Part shown: piece by piece, positions 26,259-35,141 of the stretch
Layout of the letters: the number at the start of each line of letters is the position of its first letter
Position numbering within the stretch: position 1 is the stretch's first letter
From: Pyxidicoccus parkwaysis
GTDB lineage: Bacteria; Myxococcota; Myxococcia; Myxococcales; Myxococcaceae
Reading direction: 5' to 3'
Length of the DNA: 64,000 nt
Assembly (NCBI RefSeq): GCF_017301735.1
Contig: NZ_CP071090.1
Span: forward strand, 8,298,001 to 8,362,000
Made by a program: the position numbers and the translations under genes
Notes under the pieces: model-generated
What the model was told of the DNA's origin: nothing
What the model saw: the letters and a program-made list of their open reading frames with translations, nothing else
Database searches by the model: none

Positions 26259-26786
26259 CTACAGACGGAAGCCCAGCCCGAGGTACCCGGAAGTCAGGGA
26301 CTGCCGTTCACCGGAGAACGGGTCTCCCCCGGCCGAGAAGTTCTGGTAGCGGGCCTCGGCGGAGAGGAAGAGCTGGCGCCCCAGCTCCAGGTCCACCCCG
26401 CCGCACAGCTCCGCGCCCACCTGCAGCGCGCGCGAGGCGGCCACGTCCTCCTTCTGGTGGGCCACCAGCAGGCTGGCCCCGGCGCCCAGGTACGGCCGCA
26501 CACGCCGGGGGCCCGGAGGCGCAATCCGGATGGACATGGGCGTGGCCTCGGTGCGCCTGCGGCTGGTGGCCACGTGGCCGCCCACCTCCATGACGGCGAA
26601 GTCCTTGCGGTAGCCCCAGGAGAGGCTCGCGGTGTAGCCGCGCTCGTGGGCTCCGGCCTCGTTCGTCATGACGTAGGCCCCCACCGGCGCGACGGTGACG
26701 CCCAGGTTGCGCAGGGGCGGCTCGGCCCGCGCCACGGGTGCGACGAGGCCGGCGACACAGGAGAGGAGGACGGCGAGACGGCGCAT
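26259..26786 (-). CDS. Small outer-membrane beta-barrel-type protein
   Basis: 175 residues. ATG at 26784-26786 gives a Sec signal peptide (MRRLAVLLSCVAGLVAPVARA). The mature part alternates short beta strands (YTASLSWGYRKDFAVMEVGGHVATS, RRVRPYLGAGASLLVAHQKED, LFLSAEARYQNFSAGG) and ends in LGLGFRL, a typical barrel end strand. Length suits an 8-strand OmpA/OmpW-like barrel. No specific family recognised. Confidence 0.72.
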   Translation of the reverse strand: MRRLAVLLSCVAGLVAPVARAEPPLRNLGVTVAPVGAYVMTNEAGAHERGYTASLSWGYRKDFAVMEVGGHVATSRRRTEATPMSIRIAPPGPRRVRPYLGAGASLLVAHQKEDVAASRALQVGAELCGGVDLELGRQLFLSAEARYQNFSAGGDPFSGERQSLTSGYLGLGFRL

Positions 26787-27102
26787 GCCCCGGCCTCGAG
26801 CAAGGCACACGCCATGCCCGAAAGGCCAATGAAGTCAGGGGCTTGCGGGAACGGACCGAGGCGTTCTGCCACCCCTGTCCGGGCGGACCGGTCAGGGCAG
26901 GCGAGCAGCCTCCTTCCCAGGAGGGACGGCCGACATGACGCGGGGGCCAGGGGCGCGAACCACCCAACCGACGCCCGCCCATGCCGGCCGCGACCGGTGC
27001 CAGTCACTCGGGAGGCGCCGGACTCACGCCGTCGCCGCGAATACCCGGCCCGTACCAGCGGCGCTCGGGAGGCCTGACCTCAGGCCCCCGAGAGGCTTCG
27101 AA
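26787..27102. other. Gene-free spacer
   Basis: About 315 bases between two minus-strand genes, with no supported coding region. It holds the 27064-27092 hairpin and must carry the promoter of the barrel protein gene, but no clear promoter motif is visible. Confidence 0.6.
27064..27092 (-). terminator. Strong hairpin just after the 342-residue lipoprotein gene
   Basis: CTCGGG plus GGCCTGA (27064-27077, one bulged A at 27070) pairs with TCAGGCC plus CCCGAG (27080-27092), a 13-bp stem with a 2-base loop. It lies 10 bases past the stop codon. No U-tract follows, so its termination efficiency is uncertain. Confidence 0.5.
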
Positions 27103-28131
27103 TCACTGCCCGTCTTCGTCCTCGGGGTCGGCGGGGCTGCCTTCGCCGGTGGCCTTGTCCTTCTCGGCGCCCTCGGGCTTCTTGCGCTCGATGCCGAAGG
27201 TGTCCAGCGCGTCGGCGATACCCTGGGGCTTGTCCGCGTCGGGGAGGAAGTTCTCCGGCGGCGTGAGCTTCGGGTCCTGGCCAATCTCGGAGAGGGCGGA
27301 CTCGAGCGTCAGGCGGAGCTCCGCGGCCTCGGGCGTCTTCTCCTGGGGCACGCCGATGCGGCCGTCCAGCCGGGCCTTGAGGACCACGGACGTGTCGGCG
27401 TCCACCACCACCTCGCCGTCCAGCGAGCGGGGCACGCGGTGGGCGAAGAAGTTGCCGCGGCGGCGGGTGCTCTCGTCGACGCCGCCCTTGGGCTGGAACG
27501 CGGCGGGCAGCGCCTGGGAGGTGGTGCCCTCCGGCGCGGGCGCCAGCGTCACCGTGTACTTCCACGCGGTGCGGCCCTCGTACGTGACGGTGCCGTCCGG
27601 GGTGAGCTTGAGGCGGCCCTGGAAGAGACTGTCGAAGTCGCGGATGGCCCCCGTCAGCTCGGCGCGGGTGCGCTCGGCCATGCCGCGGTCGCGCAGGCGC
27701 TGGCGGAACGGGCCGTAGCGGTTGCGGGCGAACACCTGGCCGCCCACGCGCATGACCTCCAGGCCCTGGTCCCTCGAGTTCTCCATGACGCCGTGGAAGT
27801 CACCGCCGACGCCGCCGGGGCCCGCACGGAAGGTGCGCGTCTCGGTGAGCTTCACCGGGTTGGAGCTGGCGGAGGACCACTCGTAGGAGACGGAGGACTG
27901 GAAGCGGTGGGGCCCCAGACGCTCGGTCACCTCGGCGGCGTCCATGCCCAGGATGCGGCGGGCCACCTGGGGGTTGCTGGCGACGTCCTCGGGGGGCAGC
28001 TTCTGCTTCGCGGACGCCACCACCTTCGGCGGGTCCTCCGCTGAGAAGATGCGGGCCTTGGCCGCCTTGTCGACCGGGTCTGAACAGCCCGCGGCGGCCA
28101 GCGCCAGGGCGAGGGTGAAGGCGGACTTCAT
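27103..28131 (-). CDS. Lipoprotein of unknown function
   Basis: 342 residues. ATG at 28129-28131 gives a lipoprotein signal (MKSAFTLALALAAAGC, lipobox AAGC). Residues 80-260 alternate strands with charged loops (FQSSVSYEWSS, KLTETRTFRAGPGG, TYEGRTAWKYTVTL, LDGEVVVDADTSVVLKARLDG), similar to LolA/DUF-type lipid-carrier folds common among myxobacterial lipoproteins, but I cannot assign one. The C-terminal ~40 residues are acidic and disordered. It diverges from the DUF2058 gene by about 117 bases. Confidence 0.75.
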   Translation of the reverse strand: MKSAFTLALALAAAGCSDPVDKAAKARIFSAEDPPKVVASAKQKLPPEDVASNPQVARRILGMDAAEVTERLGPHRFQSSVSYEWSSASSNPVKLTETRTFRAGPGGVGGDFHGVMENSRDQGLEVMRVGGQVFARNRYGPFRQRLRDRGMAERTRAELTGAIRDFDSLFQGRLKLTPDGTVTYEGRTAWKYTVTLAPAPEGTTSQALPAAFQPKGGVDESTRRRGNFFAHRVPRSLDGEVVVDADTSVVLKARLDGRIGVPQEKTPEAAELRLTLESALSEIGQDPKLTPPENFLPDADKPQGIADALDTFGIERKKPEGAEKDKATGEGSPADPEDEDGQ

Positions 28132-28248
28132 CGAACGGCTCACGGCACCTCCGAAAGGGTACGGCAGGGGCGGCAAGTTACGTGGGGCATACAGGAGCGG
28201 CAAGCAGTGGCTTGCGTGCGGCCGTGCAAGGGATAGAACGCCCAACTC

Positions 28249-29157
28249 ATGCAGAACCTGCGCGACAAGTTATTGAAGGCGGGCCTCGTCACCGAGGAAC
28301 AGTCCAAGAAGATGGAGTCCTCGACCAGCCAGGCGGAAGCCCGGAGGCCGTCCTCCCAGGAGGGCGGGCGTCCAGGCGGCAACCGTTCCGGCCCCCCGCG
28401 TGACGAGAACCGGACACACGGCGGTCCGCCGAGCCGCGAGGGCGGAGCCCGCGACAGCGGTGGCCGCCGCGATGCCGGTGGCCGTCCTCCCCCCTCGGGT
28501 GGCGGGCGCTTCGGCCCTGGCGGCGGTGGCCGTCCGTCAGGTGGAGGACGTCCCGGCGGCGGCGGTGGCCGTCCCGGTGGTCCGATTCCCCGCTTCGGCA
28601 CGGGGGGAGCGGCTCCCGTGGAGAAGGCCATCCCCAAGCTGCCGCCGATGCCGGGCTCCAAGGCGTATCAGCGCGCCGAGTCCAAGAAGCAGGTGGAGCT
28701 GGACAGGGCGCTGAGGGAGCTGGTGCTCGGCTCGCAGGTGGCCATCGAGGCCGGCGAGACGGCGTTCTACTTCATGACCCGCAAGGGCAAGCTGCGCCGG
28801 CTGGAGCTGAGCCCCGGACAGGCGAAGATGCTCGAGGACGGCGCGCTCGGCGTGGTGGAGCGTCCGGAGCCCGCGCAGATTGAGCACTCGCTGGTGCCCG
28901 CGGCGGCGGCGGAGCAGATGTACGCGCTGTCGAAGAAGGCCGTGCGCTTCCTCAACCGCAAGGACAACCCCGTCGGCTTCATGAACGACGAGGAGCTGAA
29001 GGCGCAGCAGGCGGCGGAGGCCGCCGGCACCGCGCCGGAGCTGCCCGACGAGCCCGAAGCCGAGGGCGGCGCCGACGAGGCCCAGGCCGCTCCCGAAGGC
29101 ACCGCCGGAGAGTCCTCCGAGCAGACGCCCGACGGCGGCACCAACGTCGGCGGCTGA
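28249..29157 (+). CDS. DUF2058 family protein with Gly/Arg/Pro-rich insert
   Basis: 302 residues. The N-terminal LRDKLLKAGLVTEEQSKK and the central KKQVELDRALRELV to LSPGQAKMLEDGALGVVE match the DUF2058 (YaiL-like) family. Between them, residues 30-120 are an RGG/GGRP-type low-complexity insert, the kind that often binds RNA. The C-terminal ~50 residues are acidic. Cytoplasmic; nucleoprotein-like roles have been suggested for the family, but the function here is inferred only. A clear intrinsic terminator follows 24 bases after the stop. Confidence 0.82.
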   Translation: MQNLRDKLLKAGLVTEEQSKKMESSTSQAEARRPSSQEGGRPGGNRSGPPRDENRTHGGPPSREGGARDSGGRRDAGGRPPPSGGGRFGPGGGGRPSGGGRPGGGGGRPGGPIPRFGTGGAAPVEKAIPKLPPMPGSKAYQRAESKKQVELDRALRELVLGSQVAIEAGETAFYFMTRKGKLRRLELSPGQAKMLEDGALGVVERPEPAQIEHSLVPAAAAEQMYALSKKAVRFLNRKDNPVGFMNDEELKAQQAAEAAGTAPELPDEPEAEGGADEAQAAPEGTAGESSEQTPDGGTNVGG

Positions 29158-29181
29158 GCCAGAGTCCTTTCGTTCACCCCA

Positions 29182-29217
29182 CCCTCCTCCGGACCACCGG
29201 GGGAGGGTTTTTCTTTT
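29182..29217 (+). terminator. Intrinsic terminator after the DUF2058 gene
   Basis: CCCTCCTCC (29182-29190) pairs with GGGGGAGGG (29199-29207) over 9 bp including one G-U, with an 8-base loop and an immediate T-rich run (TTTTTCTTTT). This is the clearest rho-independent terminator in the window. Confidence 0.88.
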
Positions 29218-29388
29218 CAGACCATCGACGCACGCACTCACGAAGGGCCACGCCCGCGCGGGAACGGGAGCATTTTCGCTCTGCGAAATGGCACGAGGCA
29301 TTCACGCCCATCTCCTGACACCGGATGCTCACTCGCGGTGCGTGAGCGTTGATGCCGGAATCAATCTCCGGCGCTAGGCTCCGGGCCC

Positions 29389-30150
29389 ATGACGACGACC
29401 CGCAAGACAGTGGTGGTGACGGGCGCGAGCCGGGGTATCGGCCGCGCCGTGGCGCTGGCCTTCGCTCGCGAGGGCTACGGCGTATGGGCCCTGGCACGCA
29501 ACGCGGATGCACTGACGTCGCTGCGCGCCGAGGGCGGTGAGCACATCCGGCCGCACGCGGTGGACGTGGCGGACGAGGCCGCGCTGCTCGCCATCACCAA
29601 GACCATCCTCGCGGAGGGCGCGCCGCGCGTGCTGGTGAACAACGCCGGCATCACCGTGTCCGCGCCGCTGACGAAGACGCGCACGGAGGACCTGGCGCGA
29701 GTCATGGCCGTCAACGTCACCGCGCCCTTCATTCTCTGCCGCGAGCTGATGCCGGCGATGGCGAAGGCAGGCGGCGGGCGCGTCATCAACATCGGCTCCA
29801 TGGCTGCGGTGCGCGGCATGAAGTACACGTCGGCGTACTGCGCGTCCAAGCACGCGCTGCTGGGCATGACGCGCGCGCTGGCGTCCGAGTACGCGCAGAA
29901 GCAAGTCACGGTGAACTGCGTGAATCCGGGCTGGGTGGAGACGGACATGTTCACCAACGCCACGGCCGCCATCAGCAAGAGCACCGGCCGCAGCGACGAG
30001 CAGGCGCGCGAGGCGCTCGCGTCGATGAACGCCATGGGCCGCATCATCCAGCCGGAGGAGGTGGCCGCGCTCTGCTCCTTCCTCGCGTCCGACGCGGCGG
30101 GCGGCATCACCGGCTCGGCGTACGCCATCGACGGCGGCGAGCTGGGCTGA
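29389..30150 (+). CDS. Short-chain dehydrogenase/reductase (FabG-like)
   Basis: 253 residues, classical SDR. TGASRGIGRA (11-20) is the NADP-binding glycine motif, VNNAGI the NNAG motif, INIGSMAAV the catalytic-Ser region, and YTSAYCASKHA the YxxxK motif; CVNPGWVETDMF and the C-terminal AYAIDGGELG are also typical. Most like 3-oxoacyl-(acyl carrier protein) reductases or related alcohol dehydrogenases. No neighbouring biosynthetic genes define the substrate. Confidence 0.9.
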   Translation: MTTTRKTVVVTGASRGIGRAVALAFAREGYGVWALARNADALTSLRAEGGEHIRPHAVDVADEAALLAITKTILAEGAPRVLVNNAGITVSAPLTKTRTEDLARVMAVNVTAPFILCRELMPAMAKAGGGRVINIGSMAAVRGMKYTSAYCASKHALLGMTRALASEYAQKQVTVNCVNPGWVETDMFTNATAAISKSTGRSDEQAREALASMNAMGRIIQPEEVAALCSFLASDAAGGITGSAYAIDGGELG

Positions 30151-30282
30151 GACTTCACTCCCATTCCGCCTGACCGGCTGCCGGGCCGCCACTCGCGGCC
30201 GGGCGCTGTTGCGCGTCGAGCACCTCATCCCCAGTCTCCGCCATCGCCCGGACGGCTCGGGTGCTTCGCGGGGAGGTAGGGC

Positions 30283-31986
30283 GTGAGGCAGTGGTGGGGT
30301 GTGGTGCTGGGCGCGTGTGTATGGGCGGCATGTTCGGCGGGCAACGGCGGGACACCTGTAACGGAGACACCCGCCGGAGAGGTGACACCCAGTCCCGAGC
30401 CGCCGTCCGTCGGCACGGGAGTGCAGGAGCCGCCTGGTGACGCGGGTGTGTCCGGAGAGCCTGCGCCTCGGAGTGATGCGGGAGGCCCGGTGGTGCAGGA
30501 GCCTCCTGGTGATGCGGGCGCGTCTGGAGAACCAGTGCCTCCTGGTGACGCGGGTGCGTCCGGAGAGCCTGCGCCTCACAGCGATGCGGGAGGCCCGGTG
30601 CCTGCCGGTGACGCGGGCGTGCCCGGAGAGCCGGCACCTTCCGCTGCGTGCTCGGGGGCGGAGGGTACGGCGCGGCTGGCATGGAGCTACGACGCCGCGT
30701 GGGACCAGAGCGTGGATTTCCGCGGGACGATGGACGCGGAGGGCCGGACGTACTGGACGGAGTGCGACAGCGCGTACTGGTCGGACAAGGACCCGAGCCA
30801 GCTCCAGTGTCACCTCGTCTCCGCCTCGCGCGACGGTGCCATCCGCTATCGGTTGTTGTTGCCACGCGCGAGGCTCACGGCCGTACACGCGGTGGATGCG
30901 GAGCGCCTGTTCCTGACGTCCGGAGGCGCGACGCTCTCCGCTCAGGCGCTCGAGGATGGACGCGAGTTGTGGAACGTGGACCTCGCGAAGCTGCGCTCCG
31001 AGGACCCGCAGGCGGGCCTGTCGTTCATCGTCGATTCAGTGTCGCTCGCCGCGCCGTATGTGTTCGCGGTGGTGCGGCACGTGTTCGAGGACGAGGACGG
31101 GAAGACGCTGCTCGTGGCGGTGCGAGCGAACACGGGGGTGGTGGCGTGGACGGCGCTGACGCCACCGGTGCGCACACCACTCGTGCTGGACGCGGAAGGC
31201 AACATCTACGGTGGCTCATTCGATTCGGCCACAGGAGAGACGACGCTCTTCTCGTACACCCAGGCAGGCAAGCAGCGCTGGCAGGTGCGCCGCGCGGGTG
31301 AGCATCAGCCGACGGCGGTGGAGGGCGGCAGGCTGGTGCTGGACCGCGCGGAAATGGCGGACGCAACCACGGGAGCGAGGCTTGTCACGCTGGCCACGGC
31401 GACCGTGGAGGAGGGTTGGTTCTCGCTCGGCCAATCCAGCTCCGGGTTCGGGCGCGTAACGATGCAGACGGGCGGGATGCTCGTGCTCCCTGCGCCGCCC
31501 TGCACCGGTGCGGGCTGTCCGACGGAAGTTCATCCCGGCCGCACGTTCCTCTATGGCTTGAGCCCGGAGGACGGCTCGGCGCGATGGTATCGGGCCGTGG
31601 GAGCCTGGCCCATGTCGCCGTTGCTCACGCAGCGGGACTCACTGCTGCTGGTGGACCGTCCCGCGGAGGCGGGCTGCGAGGAGAGCAACACCTGCACCGG
31701 CGACGATTCATCGAACGACTCGTTCCTGAGAGAGCTCGCGGTGAAGGACGGGCATGAACTGGCCGCGTGCGCGCTGCCGGGCAAGGCGCCGTACATCACT
31801 CCGCCCGCGCTGCATGGAGGGCGCGTGGTGCTGGGCGCGTGGACCAACTGGCTCGCGAGCAATGACTGGACGCGACGGATGAGTATTCGCGCGTTCGACC
31901 TGTCCGTGCCCACTGAGCCCGCGACCACGGGCTGGGTGACAGCGGGCGGTGGCAACTCGCGCTCGGGGCGGGCTGCTCGGCCGTGA
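30283..31986 (+). CDS. PQQ-like beta-propeller lipoprotein with Gly/Pro repeat spacer
   Basis: 567 residues. GTG start at 30283 with a strong GGGGAGG ribosome site. Lipoprotein signal ends at VWAAC. Residues 25-120 form a low-complexity spacer of repeated GDAGASGEPAP/SDAGGPV units, likely a flexible stalk from the outer membrane. Residues 125-567 form a beta-propeller of the PQQ-binding-like type (repeated TGERLWxxxL-like blades, for example ALEDGRELWNVDLAKL, ANTGVVAWTALT and SPEDGSARWYRAVG). There are several Cys pairs, but no catalytic motif. Surface binding or assembly is a fair inference; nothing more specific. Confidence 0.82.
   Translation: MRQWWGVVLGACVWAACSAGNGGTPVTETPAGEVTPSPEPPSVGTGVQEPPGDAGVSGEPAPRSDAGGPVVQEPPGDAGASGEPVPPGDAGASGEPAPHSDAGGPVPAGDAGVPGEPAPSAACSGAEGTARLAWSYDAAWDQSVDFRGTMDAEGRTYWTECDSAYWSDKDPSQLQCHLVSASRDGAIRYRLLLPRARLTAVHAVDAERLFLTSGGATLSAQALEDGRELWNVDLAKLRSEDPQAGLSFIVDSVSLAAPYVFAVVRHVFEDEDGKTLLVAVRANTGVVAWTALTPPVRTPLVLDAEGNIYGGSFDSATGETTLFSYTQAGKQRWQVRRAGEHQPTAVEGGRLVLDRAEMADATTGARLVTLATATVEEGWFSLGQSSSGFGRVTMQTGGMLVLPAPPCTGAGCPTEVHPGRTFLYGLSPEDGSARWYRAVGAWPMSPLLTQRDSLLLVDRPAEAGCEESNTCTGDDSSNDSFLRELAVKDGHELAACALPGKAPYITPPALHGGRVVLGAWTNWLASNDWTRRMSIRAFDLSVPTEPATTGWVTAGGGNSRSGRAARP
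30437..30640 (+). repeat. Tandem repeats coding for the lipoprotein stalk
   Basis: Imperfect 40-100-bp blocks repeat GGTGACGCGGG-type starts and encode GDAGxSGEP(A/V)P and SDAGGPV motifs four or five times. Confidence 0.7.
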
Positions 31987-32029
31987 AGACAGCGCATGAA
32001 GCCAGGGCCCTCGGCTACGCTCGTGGCTC

Positions 32030-33070
32030 ATGCGCACGGAAGAAGCGGATGCGGGCATGCGCTTCACGGTGTCGGCGGGCGCGCTCGCCGCGCTGCTGGC
32101 ATATGCGCGCGGGCTCGGCATCGGGACGCGAGGCATGCTCGGAAGCGCGGGGCTGGAAGAGGCCTCGCTCTCCGGCCCCGAGGCTCGCGTTCCGCAGGCC
32201 GCGTACAACAAGGTCTGGGACCTCGTCGTGGAGGCCTCGGGTGACGAGGACTTCGGCCTGCACTTCGCCGAGCGGCTGGACCTGGACGCGTTCCACGTCA
32301 TCGGCCACCTCGCCGCGAAGAGCGCCACGGTGCGCGAGGCGCTCAATCGCATCGTCGCGTACTCGCGCATCCTGCACGACGCGGGACGCGTGGAACTGGA
32401 GGCGCACGAGGGCCAGATGTTCCTGTACCCGGGTTGCCGGGGTCTGTTGCACTCCTGGCCGCGCCACATCGCCGAGTTCGCCACGACCTCGGCCGTGGTG
32501 CTCCTGCGGCGTATCACCGGTCAGCGCGGCTGGGCGCCCACGGAGCTTCGCTTCCGTCACGCGGAGCCGCGACGGCAGACAGAGCACCGGCGTCTGCTCG
32601 GAGTCAGTCCGAGCTTCAGCCAGCCGGAGACGCTGCTGGCCTTCCCGCCGGACTTCCTCGACACACCCATCGTCACGCGAGAGCCGGGCGTGGGCAGCTA
32701 CCTGGAGGCATATGCCCGGGACGTGCTGTCTCGGCTGCCCTCCACCGAGGAGGACCTGCCCGCGCGAGTACGGCATGCCATCGCGCAGCGACTCGGCAAC
32801 GGCGCGCCTCCGCCTGACGTGGAGGACGTGGCCTCGCAGCTCGCGCTCGGAGCACGGACGCTTCAGCGACGGCTGCGCGAGCAGAACACCACCTACGCGG
32901 AATTGGTGGGCGAAGTGCAGCGCGCGTATGCCGAGCGCTACCTCGCGGATGAAGGCATGACGGTGGCGGAGGTGGCCTTCCTCACCGGCTTCGCGGACGT
33001 GGCCAGCTTCCACCGGGCGTTTCGCCGATGGACGGGCACCACGCCCGCGGCCTTCCGCACGACGCGCTGA
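32030..33070 (+). CDS. AraC-family transcriptional regulator
   Basis: 346 residues. The N-terminal ~210 residues match the arabinose-binding-domain type found in OruR/ArgR-like AraC regulators (LDAFHVIGHLAAKSATVREAL, then RHIAEFATTSAVVLLRRITG). The C-terminal ~100 residues are the double helix-turn-helix (VEDVASQLALGARTLQRRLREQ, then MTVAEVAFLTGFADVASFHRAFRRWTGTTP). The start codon lies 43 bases after the propeller-lipoprotein stop. It may control its immediate neighbours, but there is no direct evidence. Confidence 0.9.
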   Translation: MRTEEADAGMRFTVSAGALAALLAYARGLGIGTRGMLGSAGLEEASLSGPEARVPQAAYNKVWDLVVEASGDEDFGLHFAERLDLDAFHVIGHLAAKSATVREALNRIVAYSRILHDAGRVELEAHEGQMFLYPGCRGLLHSWPRHIAEFATTSAVVLLRRITGQRGWAPTELRFRHAEPRRQTEHRRLLGVSPSFSQPETLLAFPPDFLDTPIVTREPGVGSYLEAYARDVLSRLPSTEEDLPARVRHAIAQRLGNGAPPPDVEDVASQLALGARTLQRRLREQNTTYAELVGEVQRAYAERYLADEGMTVAEVAFLTGFADVASFHRAFRRWTGTTPAAFRTTR

Positions 33071-33144
33071 GACAACCGGGTGCAGCCACCGAAACCCTCC
33101 CTTCGATGGGGGCGATGTCGCGGCGTGGCTTGGTACTCCCCTTT

Positions 33145-33166
33145 CGTTGCGGTTCGGACCGCAACG
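33145..33166. promoter_or_regulatory. Perfect 9-bp inverted repeat upstream of the propeller gene
   Basis: CGTTGCGGT-TCGG-ACCGCAACG, 25 bases before the ATG at 33192. It could be an operator, an RNA hairpin at the 5' leader, or the end structure of the AraC transcript; there is no U-tract. Confidence 0.45.
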
Positions 33167-33191
33167 CTTACTCGTCCAAAGGAGGTCAAGA

Positions 33192-34442
33192 ATGGGAACC
33201 CGACAAGTGGGAGCGAGCATGGGCCAATGGCGCGCTCCTGTCGTTGCGTTGTGTGCCGCCGTATCAATGTTGGTTTCGTTCGGTGCCGCCGCACAGACGC
33301 CATCGTCGATGCGCGAGGTCCTGCTGGTCGGCAACAACTGGGATGGGACTGCCGACATCATCGACGTGCGAACCTACCAGCGCCTGGCCCGTATCAACGT
33401 GGTTCCGGACCGCAGTCAGCGGATGCTGGAGATTTCGCTGGACCCGGTGCGCCTGACGTACTTCCTGTTCATCCGCGAGCAAGTGGGCGAGGGCCATGAC
33501 CAGCTCGTGGACGACATGTTCGCCTCGAAGGACGGGAAGGTCATCTTCGTCTCGCGCCCCAGCTTCGCGGACGTCGTTGCCATCGACCTGAGCACCGGCA
33601 ACCTCCGCTGGCGGACGCGAGTGGGCGGCAACCGTGCCGACCACATGGCCATCTCGCCGGATGGCACCCGGCTCGCCGTCTCGGCGTCGACGGCGAATCG
33701 CGTGGAGATCATCGACACCGCCACCGGGAACATCGTCGGGAACTTCCCCTCGGGGGACAACCCGCACGAGAACAACTACTCCCGAGACGGCAGCAAGATC
33801 TTCCATGCCAGCATCGGCACAGTCTACACGGCACTCGATACCCCTGACCTGGACAGCTCCAAGGGTGAGCGCATCTTCCGGATTGTCGATGCGCGCACGC
33901 TGCAGGTCCTCAAGACCCTGAACATGCGCCAGAAGCTCGCCGAGATGGGGATGCCCGACATGAGCGCGGCGGTCCGGCCAATGGCCCTGTCCCCCGATGA
34001 GCGGTTCCTCTACTTCCAGGTGTCGTTCTTCCACGGATTCGTGGAGTACGACCTGGAGCAGGACCGGGTGACGCGGATTGCCCACCTGCCGGTCCCTCCC
34101 GAGACGCAGGCGCTGCGCCGCGACCAGTACGTCCTCGACTCCGCCCACCACGGACTCGCGATGAGCGGCGATGGAACGAAGCTCTGCGTGGCCGGCACGA
34201 TGTCCAACTACGCGGCGATCGTCTCACGTGAGACGTTCCGCTACAGCATCCGCCCGCTTGGCGCGAGGACCTACTGGGCAACGACCAGCGCCGACGGGAA
34301 CTACTGCTATGTCTCGGTGGCCGGGGACGACACGGTGTCGGTCATCTCCTACGCCACCGAGGCGGAGGTGGCCCGCATCCCCGTCGGCGACCACCCGCAG
34401 CGCGCGCGCACCGCGAGACTCGCGACGTCGCTCTTCCCCTGA
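33192..34442 (+). CDS. Secreted YVTN-type beta-propeller protein
   Basis: 416 residues. ATG 33192 follows a GGAGG ribosome site and gives a signal peptide (APVVALCAAVSMLVSFGAAAQ). The mature protein is a seven-bladed propeller of the YVTN/lactonase-like type: repeated VVAIDLSTGNLRWR, MAISPDGTRLAVSAS, NRVEIIDTATGNIVG, SPDERFLYFQVS and DDTVSVISYATEAEVARIPVG. No catalytic residues can be assigned. Probably periplasmic or exported; function unknown. Confidence 0.83.
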   Translation: MGTRQVGASMGQWRAPVVALCAAVSMLVSFGAAAQTPSSMREVLLVGNNWDGTADIIDVRTYQRLARINVVPDRSQRMLEISLDPVRLTYFLFIREQVGEGHDQLVDDMFASKDGKVIFVSRPSFADVVAIDLSTGNLRWRTRVGGNRADHMAISPDGTRLAVSASTANRVEIIDTATGNIVGNFPSGDNPHENNYSRDGSKIFHASIGTVYTALDTPDLDSSKGERIFRIVDARTLQVLKTLNMRQKLAEMGMPDMSAAVRPMALSPDERFLYFQVSFFHGFVEYDLEQDRVTRIAHLPVPPETQALRRDQYVLDSAHHGLAMSGDGTKLCVAGTMSNYAAIVSRETFRYSIRPLGARTYWATTSADGNYCYVSVAGDDTVSVISYATEAEVARIPVGDHPQRARTARLATSLFP

Positions 34443-34534
34443 AGCACTGGCGGAAGTGGGCCCCGGACCTCACGGCCCGGCCCGTCCAGCGCAAGACCGC
34501 GCTGTCGCGCGCGGACAAGGGATTGTCGTCGCCA

Positions 34535-34545
34535 GTCACTGTGAC
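34535..34545. promoter_or_regulatory. 11-bp dyad GTCAC-T-GTGAC
   Basis: Short perfect palindrome 70 bases before the start of the 161-residue protein. It is the size of an operator half-site pair, but with one copy and no partner the assignment is weak. Confidence 0.25.
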
Positions 34546-34614
34546 AGAGGCCTCCCCTCCGTAGCCTGAGTCCCAGGTGATTCGCACCGCGTACGGCGCG
34601 GCGGGGAGGCAACC

Positions 34615-35100
34615 ATGAACACGCTGCGCACGGCATTCCTCCTGGGAGCACTGGGCCTGACGAGCACGGCCCGAGCCGAGGAACCTCCCAGCGCCACGAA
34701 CCACGAATTACTCATCCACGGCTGGCGCTCGCCCTCCATTGGCGTCGAGTACCGGCGCGGCTTCCTCGGCATCCACGCAGGTGCCTACCCCACCGTCATC
34801 TCGCGCGATACGAGTGGCGGTTCGGAGACCACGTGGTTCGCCAAGGCGGGGCTCACGGGCTACTTCCTCCCGCTGCGCCTCACCTCCGAGCGCCCTTCCC
34901 TGGCCTTCGTCTCCGTGGCGTATCTGCGCGGGCTGAATCGCGGCTGGGATGATGCCTTCTTCCTGGAGGCGGGCTTCCGCTGGGCCGTGTGGAAGGGCCT
35001 GGACCTGCGCCTCGGCGCGGGCCTGTTGCTCGCACCGGGCCGCTCGCCCCGAGTCAACCCGACGCCCGGCGTGAGCTGGAGCTTCCCGTTGCCCGGGTGA
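34615..35100 (+). CDS. Small secreted/outer-membrane protein of unknown function
   Basis: 161 residues with a Sec signal peptide (LRTAFLLGALGLTSTARA). The mature part has short amphipathic strands (HELLIHGWRSPSIGVEYRRGFLGIHAGAYPTV, LAFVSVAYLRGLNR, LDLRLGAGLLL) and ends in VSWSFPLPG, consistent with a small barrel. Forty-one bases separate it from the DUF4386 gene downstream, so the two may be co-transcribed. Confidence 0.7.
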   Translation: MNTLRTAFLLGALGLTSTARAEEPPSATNHELLIHGWRSPSIGVEYRRGFLGIHAGAYPTVISRDTSGGSETTWFAKAGLTGYFLPLRLTSERPSLAFVSVAYLRGLNRGWDDAFFLEAGFRWAVWKGLDLRLGAGLLLAPGRSPRVNPTPGVSWSFPLPG

Positions 35101-35141
35101 AGCGCCCTTCCCCCTCATTTCGCTTCAAGGAGTCACGACAC

